Of a stretch of DNA of 64,000 bases, positions 16,937 through 25,695 are shown one piece after another. A program made the position numbers and the translations under genes. The first letter of the stretch is position 1; each line of letters begins with the position of its first letter. Below the pieces are notes generated by a model that searched no databases, had not been told where the DNA came from, and saw only the letters and a list, made by a program, of their open reading frames with translations. The stretch comes from Aeromicrobium sp. Root472D3 (lineage in GTDB: Bacteria; Actinomycetota; Actinomycetes; Propionibacteriales; Nocardioidaceae), in assembly GCF_001426485.1 (NCBI RefSeq), contig NZ_LMET01000001.1:119466-183465 (forward strand). Reading direction: 5' to 3'.

Positions 16937-19303
16937 GTGCCGGAGGACGCCGAGACCGAGGTCGCGCACCGTCCGTGGCCGCCCGCGTTCCCGCAGGCCT
17001 TCGTCGCCGCGACCCGTGCCCGGCTGGACGACCGCGGCGTCCTGGTGATCGCGGGCACCGACGGCGGGACGCGTGACCTGCTGGCCGCCGAGGTCGCGGG
17101 GCTGGTCGACCGTCCGTCGCTGCACCGGCACGTCTCCCGTCCGGGCGATGCGCACCGCGCCCTGTTCGTCCTCGAGCAGCTGTGGCGCGGCGAGCTGCCG
17201 CGGGGCGCCGACCTCGACACCGCCGAGACCCGCATCCGCGAGCAGCTCGCCGGTCACGCCGGCCCGCCCTGCATCGTGCTGGCCGACGCCGAGCTGTCCG
17301 ACGCCGAGAGCCTCGACGTGCTGGTGCGGCTGGCCGCGGCCGGCGACCTGCGGCTCGTCGCGACCGTCGGCGCGACGTCGTCGGCCGTCCCCGACCGCCT
17401 GCGAGCGGCGGGCGACCTGGTCGAGATCGCGCCGCTCGACGCGGCGGACGTCGCCGCGCGCCTCGAGTCGCGGTTCGGCGTGCTGCCCGACCCCGCGGTC
17501 GTCGCCTTCGTGCTCGACCGGGCCGGCGGCTCGTACGAGCTCGTCCGGCACGTCGTCGACACGTCGGTCGACGCGGGGCTAATCGACGTGCACGACGGGA
17601 TCCTGATGCCGGTCGACGCGTCGGTCGACGCCACCACGGACCGCGCCTCGACCGACCCCAGCCTCGTCGACCTGCTCGACGTCACCTCGCTGGTGGGTCT
17701 GCTCGACGTCGGCGAGTGCCGCGACGTCTTCGACCCGTGCGCGCTCGAGCCGGCCGTGCGCCGCGGCATCCTCGCGGTGGACGACGACGCGGTCGGCTTC
17801 GTGTTCGCGGTCGAGGCGACCTCGGTGCGGCGCACCATGACCCAGGAGCGCCAGCGCGCGCTGCACGACCGGTACGCCGCGGCGCTCGTGCGCAGCACCG
17901 CACGCCCCGGCGTCGCGCCCAAGGTCGCCGACTGGTGGACGGCGTCCGGGCGCCTGCTGCCCGTCGACCTCGCCGCCCGGGCGACGCGCGAGGCCAACCT
18001 GCAGGCGCGGTTCCGCCGGGCGCTGGTGCACTCCGACCCCGCCGCCAACGAGGAGGGTGCCGTCGTCGCCCAGGTCGAGCGGGTCTACGCCCAGGTGCAG
18101 CTCGGCCGGCGCCGGGACGTCGGCGAGATGTTCGACGGCATCGATCCCGCGGCCCTCGACGAGGACGGGCTCTACGTCTACCTGCACGCCGTCCACCTGG
18201 TCGACGACGACGACGAGCGCGAGCGCCTCGTGCGCCGCGCCGTCATGGTCGACGACCCGACCACCCGGCGGCGGCGCGAGGCCGTCCGCGTCCTGGCCGA
18301 GCTGACGCACCAGACGTTCTCCGGCAGCGGCGACCGGGTCGCCACCCGCCTGCGCGCCCTGACGTTCTCGGGCCAGCTGTCGCCCGGCAACCGGGCCCTG
18401 ACGTTCATGGCGCTGTCGGCCGCCCTGCGCGGCTCGGCGCGGCCCACCCAGGCCGTCGAGGCCGCCGAGTTCGCCCGCGAGACCCTGCGCGCCGAGGAGG
18501 GCACGCTGCACGCGTTCCACCTCGACCCGGCGGGCGAGGTGCTGATCTCGGCCCGGGTGTCGGCGCTCGACCTGGACGGCGCCCAGCAGGCCGTCGACGC
18601 TTACGCGGCCGGGCCCTTCGGGACGGGCGGCGGGCGCCTGGCGCTGTCGATGCAGGCGTTCGTCAGCCGCCAGCGGGGCGCGGTCCACGACGCGCTCGCC
18701 GACGCGCACCGGTTCCTCAACGACCTCGGACCGCACGATCCCCACGAGCTGCGGGGATGGGTCGAGGCCATGGCGGCCGACTGCCTCGTGCACCTCGACC
18801 GGCCCGACGAGGCGGTGGCCGCCCTCGAGTCCGCGGCGCGGCACCCGTCCCGCATGCCCGAGACCGATCTCGCGCGCCGCACCACGATGGCGGCGACGCG
18901 CGACGCCCTCGCCGAGCCCGAGGAGGCGCTCGAGATCCTCGACGAGGTCATCGACGAGGCGGCTGCGCGAGGACTGCTGAACGCCCGCATCGAGGCGGCC
19001 GCCGCCGGCGTCTTGGTCGGTGGGCCCCCTCAGCTGCACCGTCTGCTCGACGCCGTCGACGACCTGGTCGACCCCACCGGCACCCCCGCGGCCTGGCAGC
19101 GGTTCGCCCGCGGCGTGCAGGCCTACGACATCCCGGCGATCGTCGAGCTGGCGATCGAGCTCGAGGCGGGGCACGCGCGGCTCATGGCGTCCGGCATCGC
19201 CCAGTTCGTGCTCGACATGGCGCGCCGCGCGACCGACCTGGACGACGCGACCCGTGCGCACCTGGCGACGCTCGCCGACCTGTCGGTCCCGCGCCGCGGC
19301 TGA
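16937..19303 (+). CDS. LuxR/MalT-type (LAL-like) STAND protein lacking P-loop lysine and HTH
   Basis: A 788-residue cytosolic protein. The first 200 residues look like the ATPase part of large LuxR-family regulators: a strand then AGTDGGTRDLL where a Walker A loop should be (no GK[ST]), a Walker-B-like CIVLADAELSD, and LRLVATVGATSS. The remainder (about 330-788) is helical with TPR-like pairs, for example DEAVAALESAARHP and EALEILDEVIDEAAARG. The usual C-terminal LuxR helix-turn-helix is missing; the protein ends ATLADLSVPRRG. So it is probably a degenerate scaffold or protein-binding relative and not a DNA-binding activator. AAGGAG supports the GTG start. No partner gene is linked. Confidence 0.6.
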   Translation: MPEDAETEVAHRPWPPAFPQAFVAATRARLDDRGVLVIAGTDGGTRDLLAAEVAGLVDRPSLHRHVSRPGDAHRALFVLEQLWRGELPRGADLDTAETRIREQLAGHAGPPCIVLADAELSDAESLDVLVRLAAAGDLRLVATVGATSSAVPDRLRAAGDLVEIAPLDAADVAARLESRFGVLPDPAVVAFVLDRAGGSYELVRHVVDTSVDAGLIDVHDGILMPVDASVDATTDRASTDPSLVDLLDVTSLVGLLDVGECRDVFDPCALEPAVRRGILAVDDDAVGFVFAVEATSVRRTMTQERQRALHDRYAAALVRSTARPGVAPKVADWWTASGRLLPVDLAARATREANLQARFRRALVHSDPAANEEGAVVAQVERVYAQVQLGRRRDVGEMFDGIDPAALDEDGLYVYLHAVHLVDDDDERERLVRRAVMVDDPTTRRRREAVRVLAELTHQTFSGSGDRVATRLRALTFSGQLSPGNRALTFMALSAALRGSARPTQAVEAAEFARETLRAEEGTLHAFHLDPAGEVLISARVSALDLDGAQQAVDAYAAGPFGTGGGRLALSMQAFVSRQRGAVHDALADAHRFLNDLGPHDPHELRGWVEAMAADCLVHLDRPDEAVAALESAARHPSRMPETDLARRTTMAATRDALAEPEEALEILDEVIDEAAARGLLNARIEAAAAGVLVGGPPQLHRLLDAVDDLVDPTGTPAAWQRFARGVQAYDIPAIVELAIELEAGHARLMASGIAQFVLDMARRATDLDDATRAHLATLADLSVPRRG

Positions 19304-19330
19304 CCCGGCGGCGGACGACGACCGCGAGGC

Positions 19331-19966
19331 TCAGAAGGCGCCGGCGATCGTGCCGACCAGCGAGAACAGGGCCACGACGATCGAGACCGGCACGAGCCAC
19401 AGCGTCGCGACCGAGATCGTGATCGTCGTGCCGATCTTCGGCGGCCCGAAGTAGCGGGCCCGGGGCAGGTCACCGATCTCGTCGATCCAGCGCCCCGTCA
19501 TCTGGGTGCCGCTCCAGATGCCGCGCAGACGCCCCATGACCCGCCAGCCGCCCGAGGCGCCGGCGACCTGCGTCAGCATGCCGCGGGCCTCCTCGACCTT
19601 GCCGGTCATCGAGAGCATGACGGCCAGCTCGGTCGCGAGACGCCGGGGGTCGTCGACGGCCCTCAGGATGCGGTGGCGGCGTCCCCAGAACAGCCCGTTC
19701 ACGACGGCCAGCACGACGCCCGCCACGAGCACGACCACGCCGACCCCACCGCCGGCCAGCAGGCCCAGCACCAGGGTCGCGGCGATGAACGGCACCGACA
19801 GCGCCCCCACGATCGCGGTCGGGATGCGCAGCACGCGCACCGCCAGCACGATGACCTGGGTCGCCCGCTCGGCGACCTCCGTCGCGCGACCGTCGGCGCG
19901 TGACGCGAAGTCGTTGACGGCGGCATTGGCCTGGGCGCCGAGCGCACCCGATCTGCGGAATCTCAC
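19331..19966 (-). CDS. membrane protein of unknown function
   Basis: A 211-residue protein of no family I recognise. A helical N-terminus (ANAAVNDFASRADGRATEVAERATQVIV) precedes hydrophobic segments at about 53-73 and 76-92, a basic loop (GRRHRILRAVDDPRRLATELAVMLSMTGKVEEARGML) and a final hydrophobic stretch at about 183-210. Probably inner-membrane with the central domain in the cytosol. GTG start with TAGGCT six bases upstream. It is divergent from an EamA transporter whose start is only 50 bases away; both have leaderless promoters. Confidence 0.65.
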   Translation of the reverse strand: MRFRRSGALGAQANAAVNDFASRADGRATEVAERATQVIVLAVRVLRIPTAIVGALSVPFIAATLVLGLLAGGGVGVVVLVAGVVLAVVNGLFWGRRHRILRAVDDPRRLATELAVMLSMTGKVEEARGMLTQVAGASGGWRVMGRLRGIWSGTQMTGRWIDEIGDLPRARYFGPPKIGTTITISVATLWLVPVSIVVALFSLVGTIAGAF

Positions 19967-20016
19967 GGAGCCAGCCTATCGACGTCCGCACGCCCCGGTA
20001 CCCGTACGCTCGGCGC
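19967..20016. promoter_or_regulatory. divergent pair of leaderless promoters
   Basis: Minus strand: TAGGCT (19978-19973) plus six bases to the GTG at 19966. Plus strand: TACGCT (20005-20010) plus six bases to the GTG at 20017. The -10 boxes are back to back, 26 bases apart. Confidence 0.6.
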
Positions 20017-20844
20017 GTGGCCATCGTCCTGTCGCTCGTCTCGGCCCTCGCGTACGGGGTCTCCGACTTCCTCGGCGGCATCTTCTCGAAGCGGGCGCCG
20101 GCGTGGCAGATCGCGGTCGTCGGCCAGACGTCGTCGGGCGTCGTCAGCCTCGTCGCCGCGCTCGTCGTGGGCGGCTCGCCGACGGCGCACGACCTGGCGT
20201 TCGGGGCGCTGGCCGGGCTGGGCGGGGGCTTCGGCGTCGCCTTCCTCTACCGCGGGCTGTCGACCGCCCGGATGGGGGTCGTGGCGCCCATCTCGGCGAT
20301 CGGGACGGCCCTGATCCCCGTCGTGGTGGGCGTCGCGACGGGCGACCGCCCCTCGACGACCGTCGTGATCGGGATCGTGCTGGCGTTCCCCGCGATCGCC
20401 CTGATCTCGCGGGTCGTCGACGACGACCCGGCGCACCGCGGCGGCGTCCTCGACGGGGTGCTGGCGGGGCTCGGCTTCGGGCTGCTGTTCGTGAGCCTCG
20501 GTCAGGTCGGCGACGACGCCGGGCTGATGCCGCTGGCGCTGTCGCAGGTCGCGTCGGTCGTCAGCGTCGTCGTGACGGCGACGGTGCTGCGGCACGCCTG
20601 GGTGCCCCGCACCCGCGCCGCGTGGTCGGCCGTCGTGATGGGCCCCCTGGGCGCGCTGGCGCAGGGCGCGTTCCTGTACGCCTCGCACCACGGACTGCTG
20701 TCGGTCGTCTCGGTGATCTCGTCGCTCTACCCGGCCAGCACCGTCGTGCTCGCCGCTGTCGTGCTGCGCGAGAAGATCCTGCGCTGGCAGGCCGTCGGCC
20801 TGATCACCGCTGCCCTGGCAGTAGCCCTGGTAGCCGCAGGCTGA
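20017..20844 (+). CDS. EamA/DMT family transporter
   Basis: A 275-residue integral membrane protein with about ten hydrophobic segments and two EamA halves (about 1-135 and 145-275), the layout of drug/metabolite exporters such as RhaT and YdcZ relatives. It opens ALAYGVSDFLGGIFSKRAP and closes with the second-half motif [19 protein letters not shown]. Substrate unknown. GTG start set by the TACGCT box six bases upstream. Three small hairpins follow its stop. Confidence 0.85.
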   Translation: MAIVLSLVSALAYGVSDFLGGIFSKRAPAWQIAVVGQTSSGVVSLVAALVVGGSPTAHDLAFGALAGLGGGFGVAFLYRGLSTARMGVVAPISAIGTALIPVVVGVATGDRPSTTVVIGIVLAFPAIALISRVVDDDPAHRGGVLDGVLAGLGFGLLFVSLGQVGDDAGLMPLALSQVASVVSVVVTATVLRHAWVPRTRAAWSAVVMGPLGALAQGAFLYASHHGLLSVVSVISSLYPASTVVLAAVVLREKILRWQAVGLITAALAVALVAAG

Positions 20845-20892
20845 GAACCCGCCCATCGGCCGAGCGAGCGCCAGCGAGCGAAGGCAGCCGCC

Positions 20893-20945
20893 CCCGGCGA
20901 AGCCGGGCCGCTGCGAGGAACGAGCAGCGGGTGCCGCGAAGCGGC
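20893..20945. terminator. three tandem hairpins between convergent genes
   Basis: CCCGGC-GAA-GCCGGG (20893-20907), CCGCTGC/GCAGCGG (20908-20930) and GCCGC-GAA-GCGGC (20933-20945) follow one another. Two have GAA loops. They separate the EamA gene from the convergent glycosylase gene. Confidence 0.6.
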
Positions 20946-20950
20946 GCGGC

Positions 20951-21811
20951 CTACTTCAGGAACTTGCTGGTCGTGCGGTCCTTGAGCGGCTTGCCGCCGG
21001 TCTGGCAGGTCGGGCAGTACTGCAGGGCCGACTGCGCGTACGTCACCTCGAGCACCGTGTCGCCGCAGACCGGGCACGTCTCGCCCGCGCGGCCGTGCAC
21101 CCGCATGCGGGTGCGCTTGTCGTCCTTGAGCTCGTCGGCGGGCTTGCCGCGGGCCTCCTCGACCGCCTCGCGGAGCACCTCCTGCAGCGACGTCTCGAGG
21201 CGAACGATCTCGTCGTCGTCGAGGTTCTCGGCGATCGCGAACGGCGACAGCCTCGCGGCGTGCAGGATCTCGTCGCTGTAGGCGTTGCCGACCCCCGCGA
21301 TGATCTTCTGGTCGCGCAGCAGGCGCTTGACCTGCATCCGGCGGGCCAGCAGCGGGCGCAGCTCGAAGCCGTCCGCGAGGGGGTCGGGGCCGAGGGCCGC
21401 GATGCCGGCGACATCGGTCGGCGAGGTGACGATGTACATCGCCAGGCCCTTGCGCGTGCCGGCCTCTGTCACGTCGAAGCCGATCGTCGGTCCGTCGCCG
21501 CGGTCGAGGCGGACCCGGGCGGCGATGTTGCTGGCGCCGAGCTTCAGGCGGGTGTCGGGCAGCCGGTCGGACCAGCGCAGCCAGCCCGCCTTGGCCAGGT
21601 GCACGACGACGTGGATGCCGCTGACGTCGATGTCGATGAACTTGCCGTGCCGGGTCACGCCGGTGACCTCGAGGCCGCTCAGGGCCGAGGCGGGCGGATC
21701 GAACGTCTTCAGGACCGCGAACGACGCGAGCTCGACCGACGCCACGACGGCGCCGGACATCCTCTCGTCGAGCAGCTCGACCAGCGCGTTGACCTCGGGG
21801 AGCTCGGGCAT
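20951..21811 (-). CDS. Fpg/Nei family DNA glycosylase/AP lyase
   Basis: A 286-residue base-excision repair enzyme that removes oxidised bases and nicks the abasic site. It begins MPELPEV, so after Met removal Pro is the catalytic N-terminal nucleophile with Glu next. The helix-two-turn-helix (DQKIIAGVGNAYSDEILHAARLSP) and a C-terminal zinc finger (CPVCG...YCPTC) are intact. The zinc finger and length fit actinomycete Nei-type enzymes more than MutM, but the split is a judgement. ATG start with GGAGG close upstream. The gene starts eight bases after the PhaC-like hydrolase gene on the same strand. Confidence 0.9.
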   Translation of the reverse strand: MPELPEVNALVELLDERMSGAVVASVELASFAVLKTFDPPASALSGLEVTGVTRHGKFIDIDVSGIHVVVHLAKAGWLRWSDRLPDTRLKLGASNIAARVRLDRGDGPTIGFDVTEAGTRKGLAMYIVTSPTDVAGIAALGPDPLADGFELRPLLARRMQVKRLLRDQKIIAGVGNAYSDEILHAARLSPFAIAENLDDDEIVRLETSLQEVLREAVEEARGKPADELKDDKRTRMRVHGRAGETCPVCGDTVLEVTYAQSALQYCPTCQTGGKPLKDRTTSKFLK

Positions 21812-21818
21812 GCCTCCA

Positions 21819-22910
21819 TCATCTCGCGTCGGCGGTCGATGTCGAGTCGTCGTACTGGCGGAAGAAGACCTCCATCGCGGGCCACGTCGTGCGGCGGGCC
21901 GCTCGCCCGGTCAGCACGCCGAGGTGTCCCCCGGGTGCCCGGACGAGCCGTCCGTCGGGCGAGCCCGTGACCAGGTCGAGCAGGTGGTGCACCGCCGCCT
22001 CCGGGGCGAGGGTGTCGCCGGTGCCCGCCACGACCAGCACGGGGACGTCGATCCTGGCCAGCTCGACGGGGCGTCCCGCGAGCTCCATCATGCCGGTCGC
22101 GAACTCGTTGGTGCGCATCACGACGTGGTAGAGCTGCCCGAACGTGCGGCCCGGGTAGGCGTACATCGACGCCATGAAGCGGTCGACGCCCTCGAGCTGC
22201 GCGAGGAAGTCGCGGTCGTCGGCGTGCGCCACCATCGCGAGCGGCTTCGTGAGGTACTTGTCGAGGCTCGAGATCTGGAAGCCCAGACGGGTCAGCGGCG
22301 CCGGCACACCGCCCATGGCCCGGTAGGCGGGGCCCACGAGGGGGCCGGCCACGCGGTCGATCGGACGCGCGACGGCCAGCAGCGGCACGCGCCGCAGGTC
22401 GAACGGACTGGCGACGGCGGTCGCGGACGCCAACGGCAGCTCGGGGTGGGCGGCCGCGGTGAACATCGTGAAGATGCCGCCGAGGCTCCACCCGGCCAGG
22501 TGCACCGCATCGGCACCGGAGTGGGCCGCGACGATGTCGACGGCGGCCGGCACCACGGTGTCGACCCAGTGCTCGATGCCGAGCCCGCGGTGGGCGAAGT
22601 TGACCGGGCCGTAGTCGGCCAGGTAGACCGGGCGGCCCTGGTGCACGAAGTACTCGACGAGGCTGCACCCGCGGCGCAGGTCGAACGCCAGTGCGGGCGC
22701 GGCCAGCGGCGGCACGAGCAGCACCGGGCGTCCGCGCGGCTCGATGCCGCGCACCGCGCTGTAGCGGTACAGCGTGAACGACGCGCGGTGCTCGACGATG
22801 TCGCGCGGCATGCCGCGCAGGTCGGCGATGGGCTTGCGCCGCAGCTTGTCGGTCAGGTTGGTGCGGGCTGCCCCGAGCCGGTCGGGGATCGTGATCGTCG
22901 GGAGTGCCAC
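21819..22910 (-). CDS. PhaC-like alpha/beta hydrolase
   Basis: A 363-residue alpha/beta hydrolase with the long N-terminal region and HW-rich topology of polyhydroxyalkanoate synthases (VEYFVHQGRPVYLADYGP, AGTGDTLAP, APGGHLGVLTG). The nucleophile elbow reads GWSLGG with Ser142, whereas true PhaC synthases have Cys in this place. So it is more likely an esterase, acyltransferase or depolymerase-like enzyme than a polymerase. Asp in DTLAP and His in GGHLG complete a triad. GTG start with CAGAAT six bases upstream. Probably in an operon with the downstream glycosylase gene. Confidence 0.75.
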   Translation of the reverse strand: MALPTITIPDRLGAARTNLTDKLRRKPIADLRGMPRDIVEHRASFTLYRYSAVRGIEPRGRPVLLVPPLAAPALAFDLRRGCSLVEYFVHQGRPVYLADYGPVNFAHRGLGIEHWVDTVVPAAVDIVAAHSGADAVHLAGWSLGGIFTMFTAAAHPELPLASATAVASPFDLRRVPLLAVARPIDRVAGPLVGPAYRAMGGVPAPLTRLGFQISSLDKYLTKPLAMVAHADDRDFLAQLEGVDRFMASMYAYPGRTFGQLYHVVMRTNEFATGMMELAGRPVELARIDVPVLVVAGTGDTLAPEAAVHHLLDLVTGSPDGRLVRAPGGHLGVLTGRAARRTTWPAMEVFFRQYDDSTSTADAR

Positions 22911-22922
22911 CCCGTGATTCTG
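22911..22922 (-). promoter_or_regulatory. possible leaderless promoter of the PhaC-like gene
   Basis: CAGAAT (22922-22917 on the minus strand) and six bases precede the GTG at 22910. The -10 lacks the first T, so it is weak evidence. Confidence 0.35.
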
Positions 22923-22946
22923 GCAGAAGGGCTGCCCCGGCGTCCG

Positions 22947-24287
22947 TCAGTGGCGAGCCGCGGCGGTGCGGTGGTCGTCCAGCCAGCGCATCACGGGGGT
23001 CGCCGTCACGCCGTGCAGCACGACCGAGACCGCGATGACGAAGGCGACCGTCGACCACAGCGTGTCGGCGCCCTCGAACTCCTCGTGCCCCGTCGCGTAG
23101 GCCAAGTAGTACAGCGAGCCGATCCCGCGGATGCCGAAGAACGCGGTCGCCAGGCGCTCGCGCGGTCCGAGCCCCTCGCCGTCGACCCCCTGCTTCGGAC
23201 GCGAGCCGATGCGCAGCGCGATCCAGGCCGTGACGGGCCGCACCACGAGCAGCAGGACGACGCCGACCGCGGCGCCGCGCCAGCTCAGCGCGTCGAGCAG
23301 CCCGTTGGAGAGCGCGACGCCGAGCAGCAGCAGGACGACCAGCGTCAGCAGCCGCTCGAGGCGCTCGATGACCTGGTGCATCAGGGCGTGGTAGTCGGCG
23401 CTGCGCTCCATCGACCGCAGCGTCATGGCGCACGCGAAGACCGCGAGGAAGCCGTACCCGTGCGCGACCTGCGCGACGCCGTACGACAGCAGCACGGCGG
23501 CGATCGCGAGCAGCGGCTCGCCGGTCTCGGCGGTGCGGATCGACGGACGCTTCGAGCGGAACGCGGCCTTCGCGAGCCCCCACCCCGTCAGCATGCCGAT
23601 GAGCACGCCCACCAGGGTCTTGCCCACGACGTCCCAGGCCGCCCACTCGACGCCCCAGTCGGCGAGCGATCCGGCGCCGACGACGAAGATCGCGAGGTGG
23701 ACGAACGGGAACGCCAGACCGTCGTTCATGCCCGCCTCGGACGTCAGCGCGAACCGCACCTCGTCGCGCTCGTCGATCTCGGCCTCGTCGAGGCCGTCCT
23801 CGGCGGAGTCGTCGGTCGTGGGCCCGGCCACCTGGACGTCGGAGGCGAGGACGGGGTCGGTCGGAGCCAGCGCGGCACCCAGCAGGATCGCCGAGGCGGG
23901 GGCCAGGCCCATGACCCACCAGCCGAGCCACGCCGTCGCCGCGATCGACAGCGGCATCGCGACGGCCAGCAGCCGCCACGTCGTCCCCCAGCGACGCCAC
24001 GAGCCCCAGGCGCGGATGTTCAACGGCCGGTCGAGGGCCAGCCCGACGCCCATCAGCGAGATGATGACGGTGAACTCGGTCAGGTGCTCGATCAGCGCGC
24101 GGTCGTCGCCCGGCGTCAGGCGCACCGCGTCGGGCAGGGGCAGCAGGCCCATCAGGACGCCGAGGCCCAGGAGCACGACGGGCGCGGACAGCGCGACGGT
24201 CCGCAGCGCGGTCGGCAGGATCACGGCCAGGAGCAGGGCGACGCCGGCGAGCAGGTAGACGGCGTCGGCGTCGATCAGGTGGTCCAC
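22947..24287 (-). CDS. CPA1 family cation/proton antiporter
   Basis: A 446-residue membrane protein with about a dozen hydrophobic segments, resembling NhaP/NhaK-type sodium or potassium/proton antiporters. Typical motifs are GAALAPTDPVLASDV, SEAGMNDGLAFPFV (ion-binding Asp in the ND pair) and FFGIRGIGSLYYLAY. There is an acidic hydrophilic insert after segment five (TTDDSAEDGLDEAEIDERDE) not found in short relatives. Ion specificity cannot be read. GTG start without a strong ribosome site. Lies 28 bases downstream of mntH on the same strand, so the two may be co-transcribed. Confidence 0.85.
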   Translation of the reverse strand: MDHLIDADAVYLLAGVALLLAVILPTALRTVALSAPVVLLGLGVLMGLLPLPDAVRLTPGDDRALIEHLTEFTVIISLMGVGLALDRPLNIRAWGSWRRWGTTWRLLAVAMPLSIAATAWLGWWVMGLAPASAILLGAALAPTDPVLASDVQVAGPTTDDSAEDGLDEAEIDERDEVRFALTSEAGMNDGLAFPFVHLAIFVVGAGSLADWGVEWAAWDVVGKTLVGVLIGMLTGWGLAKAAFRSKRPSIRTAETGEPLLAIAAVLLSYGVAQVAHGYGFLAVFACAMTLRSMERSADYHALMHQVIERLERLLTLVVLLLLGVALSNGLLDALSWRGAAVGVVLLLVVRPVTAWIALRIGSRPKQGVDGEGLGPRERLATAFFGIRGIGSLYYLAYATGHEEFEGADTLWSTVAFVIAVSVVLHGVTATPVMRWLDDHRTAAARH

Positions 24288-24315
24288 CAGTACTTCTTAC
24301 CCGGTGATTGAACTC

Positions 24316-25533
24316 TCAACCCGAGATCGTGAGCCAGATCAGCGAGACGTTCAGGGCGATCACGACCGCGGCGACGACGCAGGCCGCGGCGGTCGTGGCG
24401 CGGGAGTTGACGTGCTCGCCCATGACGTTGCGCCGGGCCGTCAGCACCATGAGCGGCACGAGCGCGAACGGGATGCCGATCGACAGCACGACCTGCGACA
24501 CCACGAGCGCCCGGCTCGGCTCGGCGCCGAGCCCCAGCACGACCAGCGCGGGGACGAGCGTCACGACCCGGCGCAGGAGCACCGGCAGGCGGACACCGAG
24601 CAGCCCCTGCATGACCTCGGCGCCCGCGGCACTGCCGACCGACGTCGAGGCAAGCCCCGACCCCAGCAGCGCGACGGCGAACAGCAGGGCGACCCCCGCG
24701 CCCAGCTCGGACGTGACGACCGCGTGGACGCCCTCGAGCGTGTCGGTCCCGGGCAGCCCCTCCAGGCTCGTCGCCGCCACGACGAGCAGCGACAGGTTCA
24801 GGACGCCGGCCAGCACGAGCGCCAGGACGACGTCGGTGCGCGTCGCCGACAGCAGCTCGCGCACGCTGCGCCCCTCGCCACGGGTGCCGAGCCGCGAGGC
24901 CGTGAGGCTCGAGTGCAGGTAGATGACGTGCGGCATGACGGTGGCGCCGATGATGCCCGAGGCGAGCAGCACGCTCTCGGACCCCTCGAACGTCGGGATC
25001 AGGCCCTCGGCCAGCGGCGACACCGCCGGCGGATCGATGAAGAGCCCCGCCATGAAGCCGACCGCGATCAGCGCGAGGAAGCCCATGATGACGCGCTCGA
25101 GCGCACCGGGGCCCCGCACGTCCCCGATCCGCAGGATCAGCATCGCGACCCCCGCGGTGACGACCGCACCGGCGACGAGCGGCAGGTCGAACAGCAGGTT
25201 CAGCGCGATCGCACCACCCACGACCTCGGCGAGATCGGTGGCCACGGCGATCGACTCGGCCTGCAGCCAGAAGGCGATGCGCGGGCCCCGCGGCAGCCGC
25301 TCGCCGACGTGCGTCGCGAGCGAGCGTCCCGTCACGAGACCGAGCTTGGCCGACAGGTACTGCACGAGCACCGCCATGACGTTGGCCGTCACGACGACCC
25401 ACACGAGGGTGTAGCCGAACGTCGAGCCGGCGGTCACGTTGGTCGCGACGTTGCCGGGGTCGACGTAGGCCACCGCCGCGACGAAGGCCGGCCCCAGCAG
25501 GCCGACCCGCGGCAGTCGGTCCCGTACGAGCAT
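24316..25533 (-). CDS. mntH: NRAMP family divalent metal/proton symporter
   Basis: A 405-residue importer of Mn2+ (and Fe2+) driven by protons. About eleven hydrophobic segments; the metal site is seen as DPGN (residues 25-28) in segment one and MPHVIYLHS in segment six, both intact. The scaffold segments and length fit MntH. I took the ATG at 25533; upstream in-frame GTG codons give a longer arginine-rich N-terminus without support. GATGCT lies six bases before the ATG and could be a weak leaderless -10. No MntR site was recognised. A cation antiporter gene follows. Confidence 0.88.
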   Translation of the reverse strand: MLVRDRLPRVGLLGPAFVAAVAYVDPGNVATNVTAGSTFGYTLVWVVVTANVMAVLVQYLSAKLGLVTGRSLATHVGERLPRGPRIAFWLQAESIAVATDLAEVVGGAIALNLLFDLPLVAGAVVTAGVAMLILRIGDVRGPGALERVIMGFLALIAVGFMAGLFIDPPAVSPLAEGLIPTFEGSESVLLASGIIGATVMPHVIYLHSSLTASRLGTRGEGRSVRELLSATRTDVVLALVLAGVLNLSLLVVAATSLEGLPGTDTLEGVHAVVTSELGAGVALLFAVALLGSGLASTSVGSAAGAEVMQGLLGVRLPVLLRRVVTLVPALVVLGLGAEPSRALVVSQVVLSIGIPFALVPLMVLTARRNVMGEHVNSRATTAAACVVAAVVIALNVSLIWLTISG

Positions 25534-25626
25534 GCAGACAGCATCCACCACCCGGGGCCGCACCAGGGGTCGGGTCCGCTCCCCCGGCGTCGCCGGCACC
25601 GCCGGCCTGACACGCTGGCACGACGA

Positions 25627-25663
25627 ACGGCACCACCCCCGGGCGTACCGGGGATGGTGCCGT
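25627..25663 (-). terminator. terminator of the DEAD-box helicase gene
   Basis: A 16-bp stem with one mismatch (ACGGCACCA at 25627-25635 and its complement at 25655-25663 at the ends) and a five-base loop GCGTA. It lies between the helicase stop and mntH. The remaining gap of about 90 bases holds nothing else clear. Confidence 0.65.
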
Positions 25664-25695
25664 CGTGCTGCCGGTGGCCCCGAGGGGCCGAGGGC

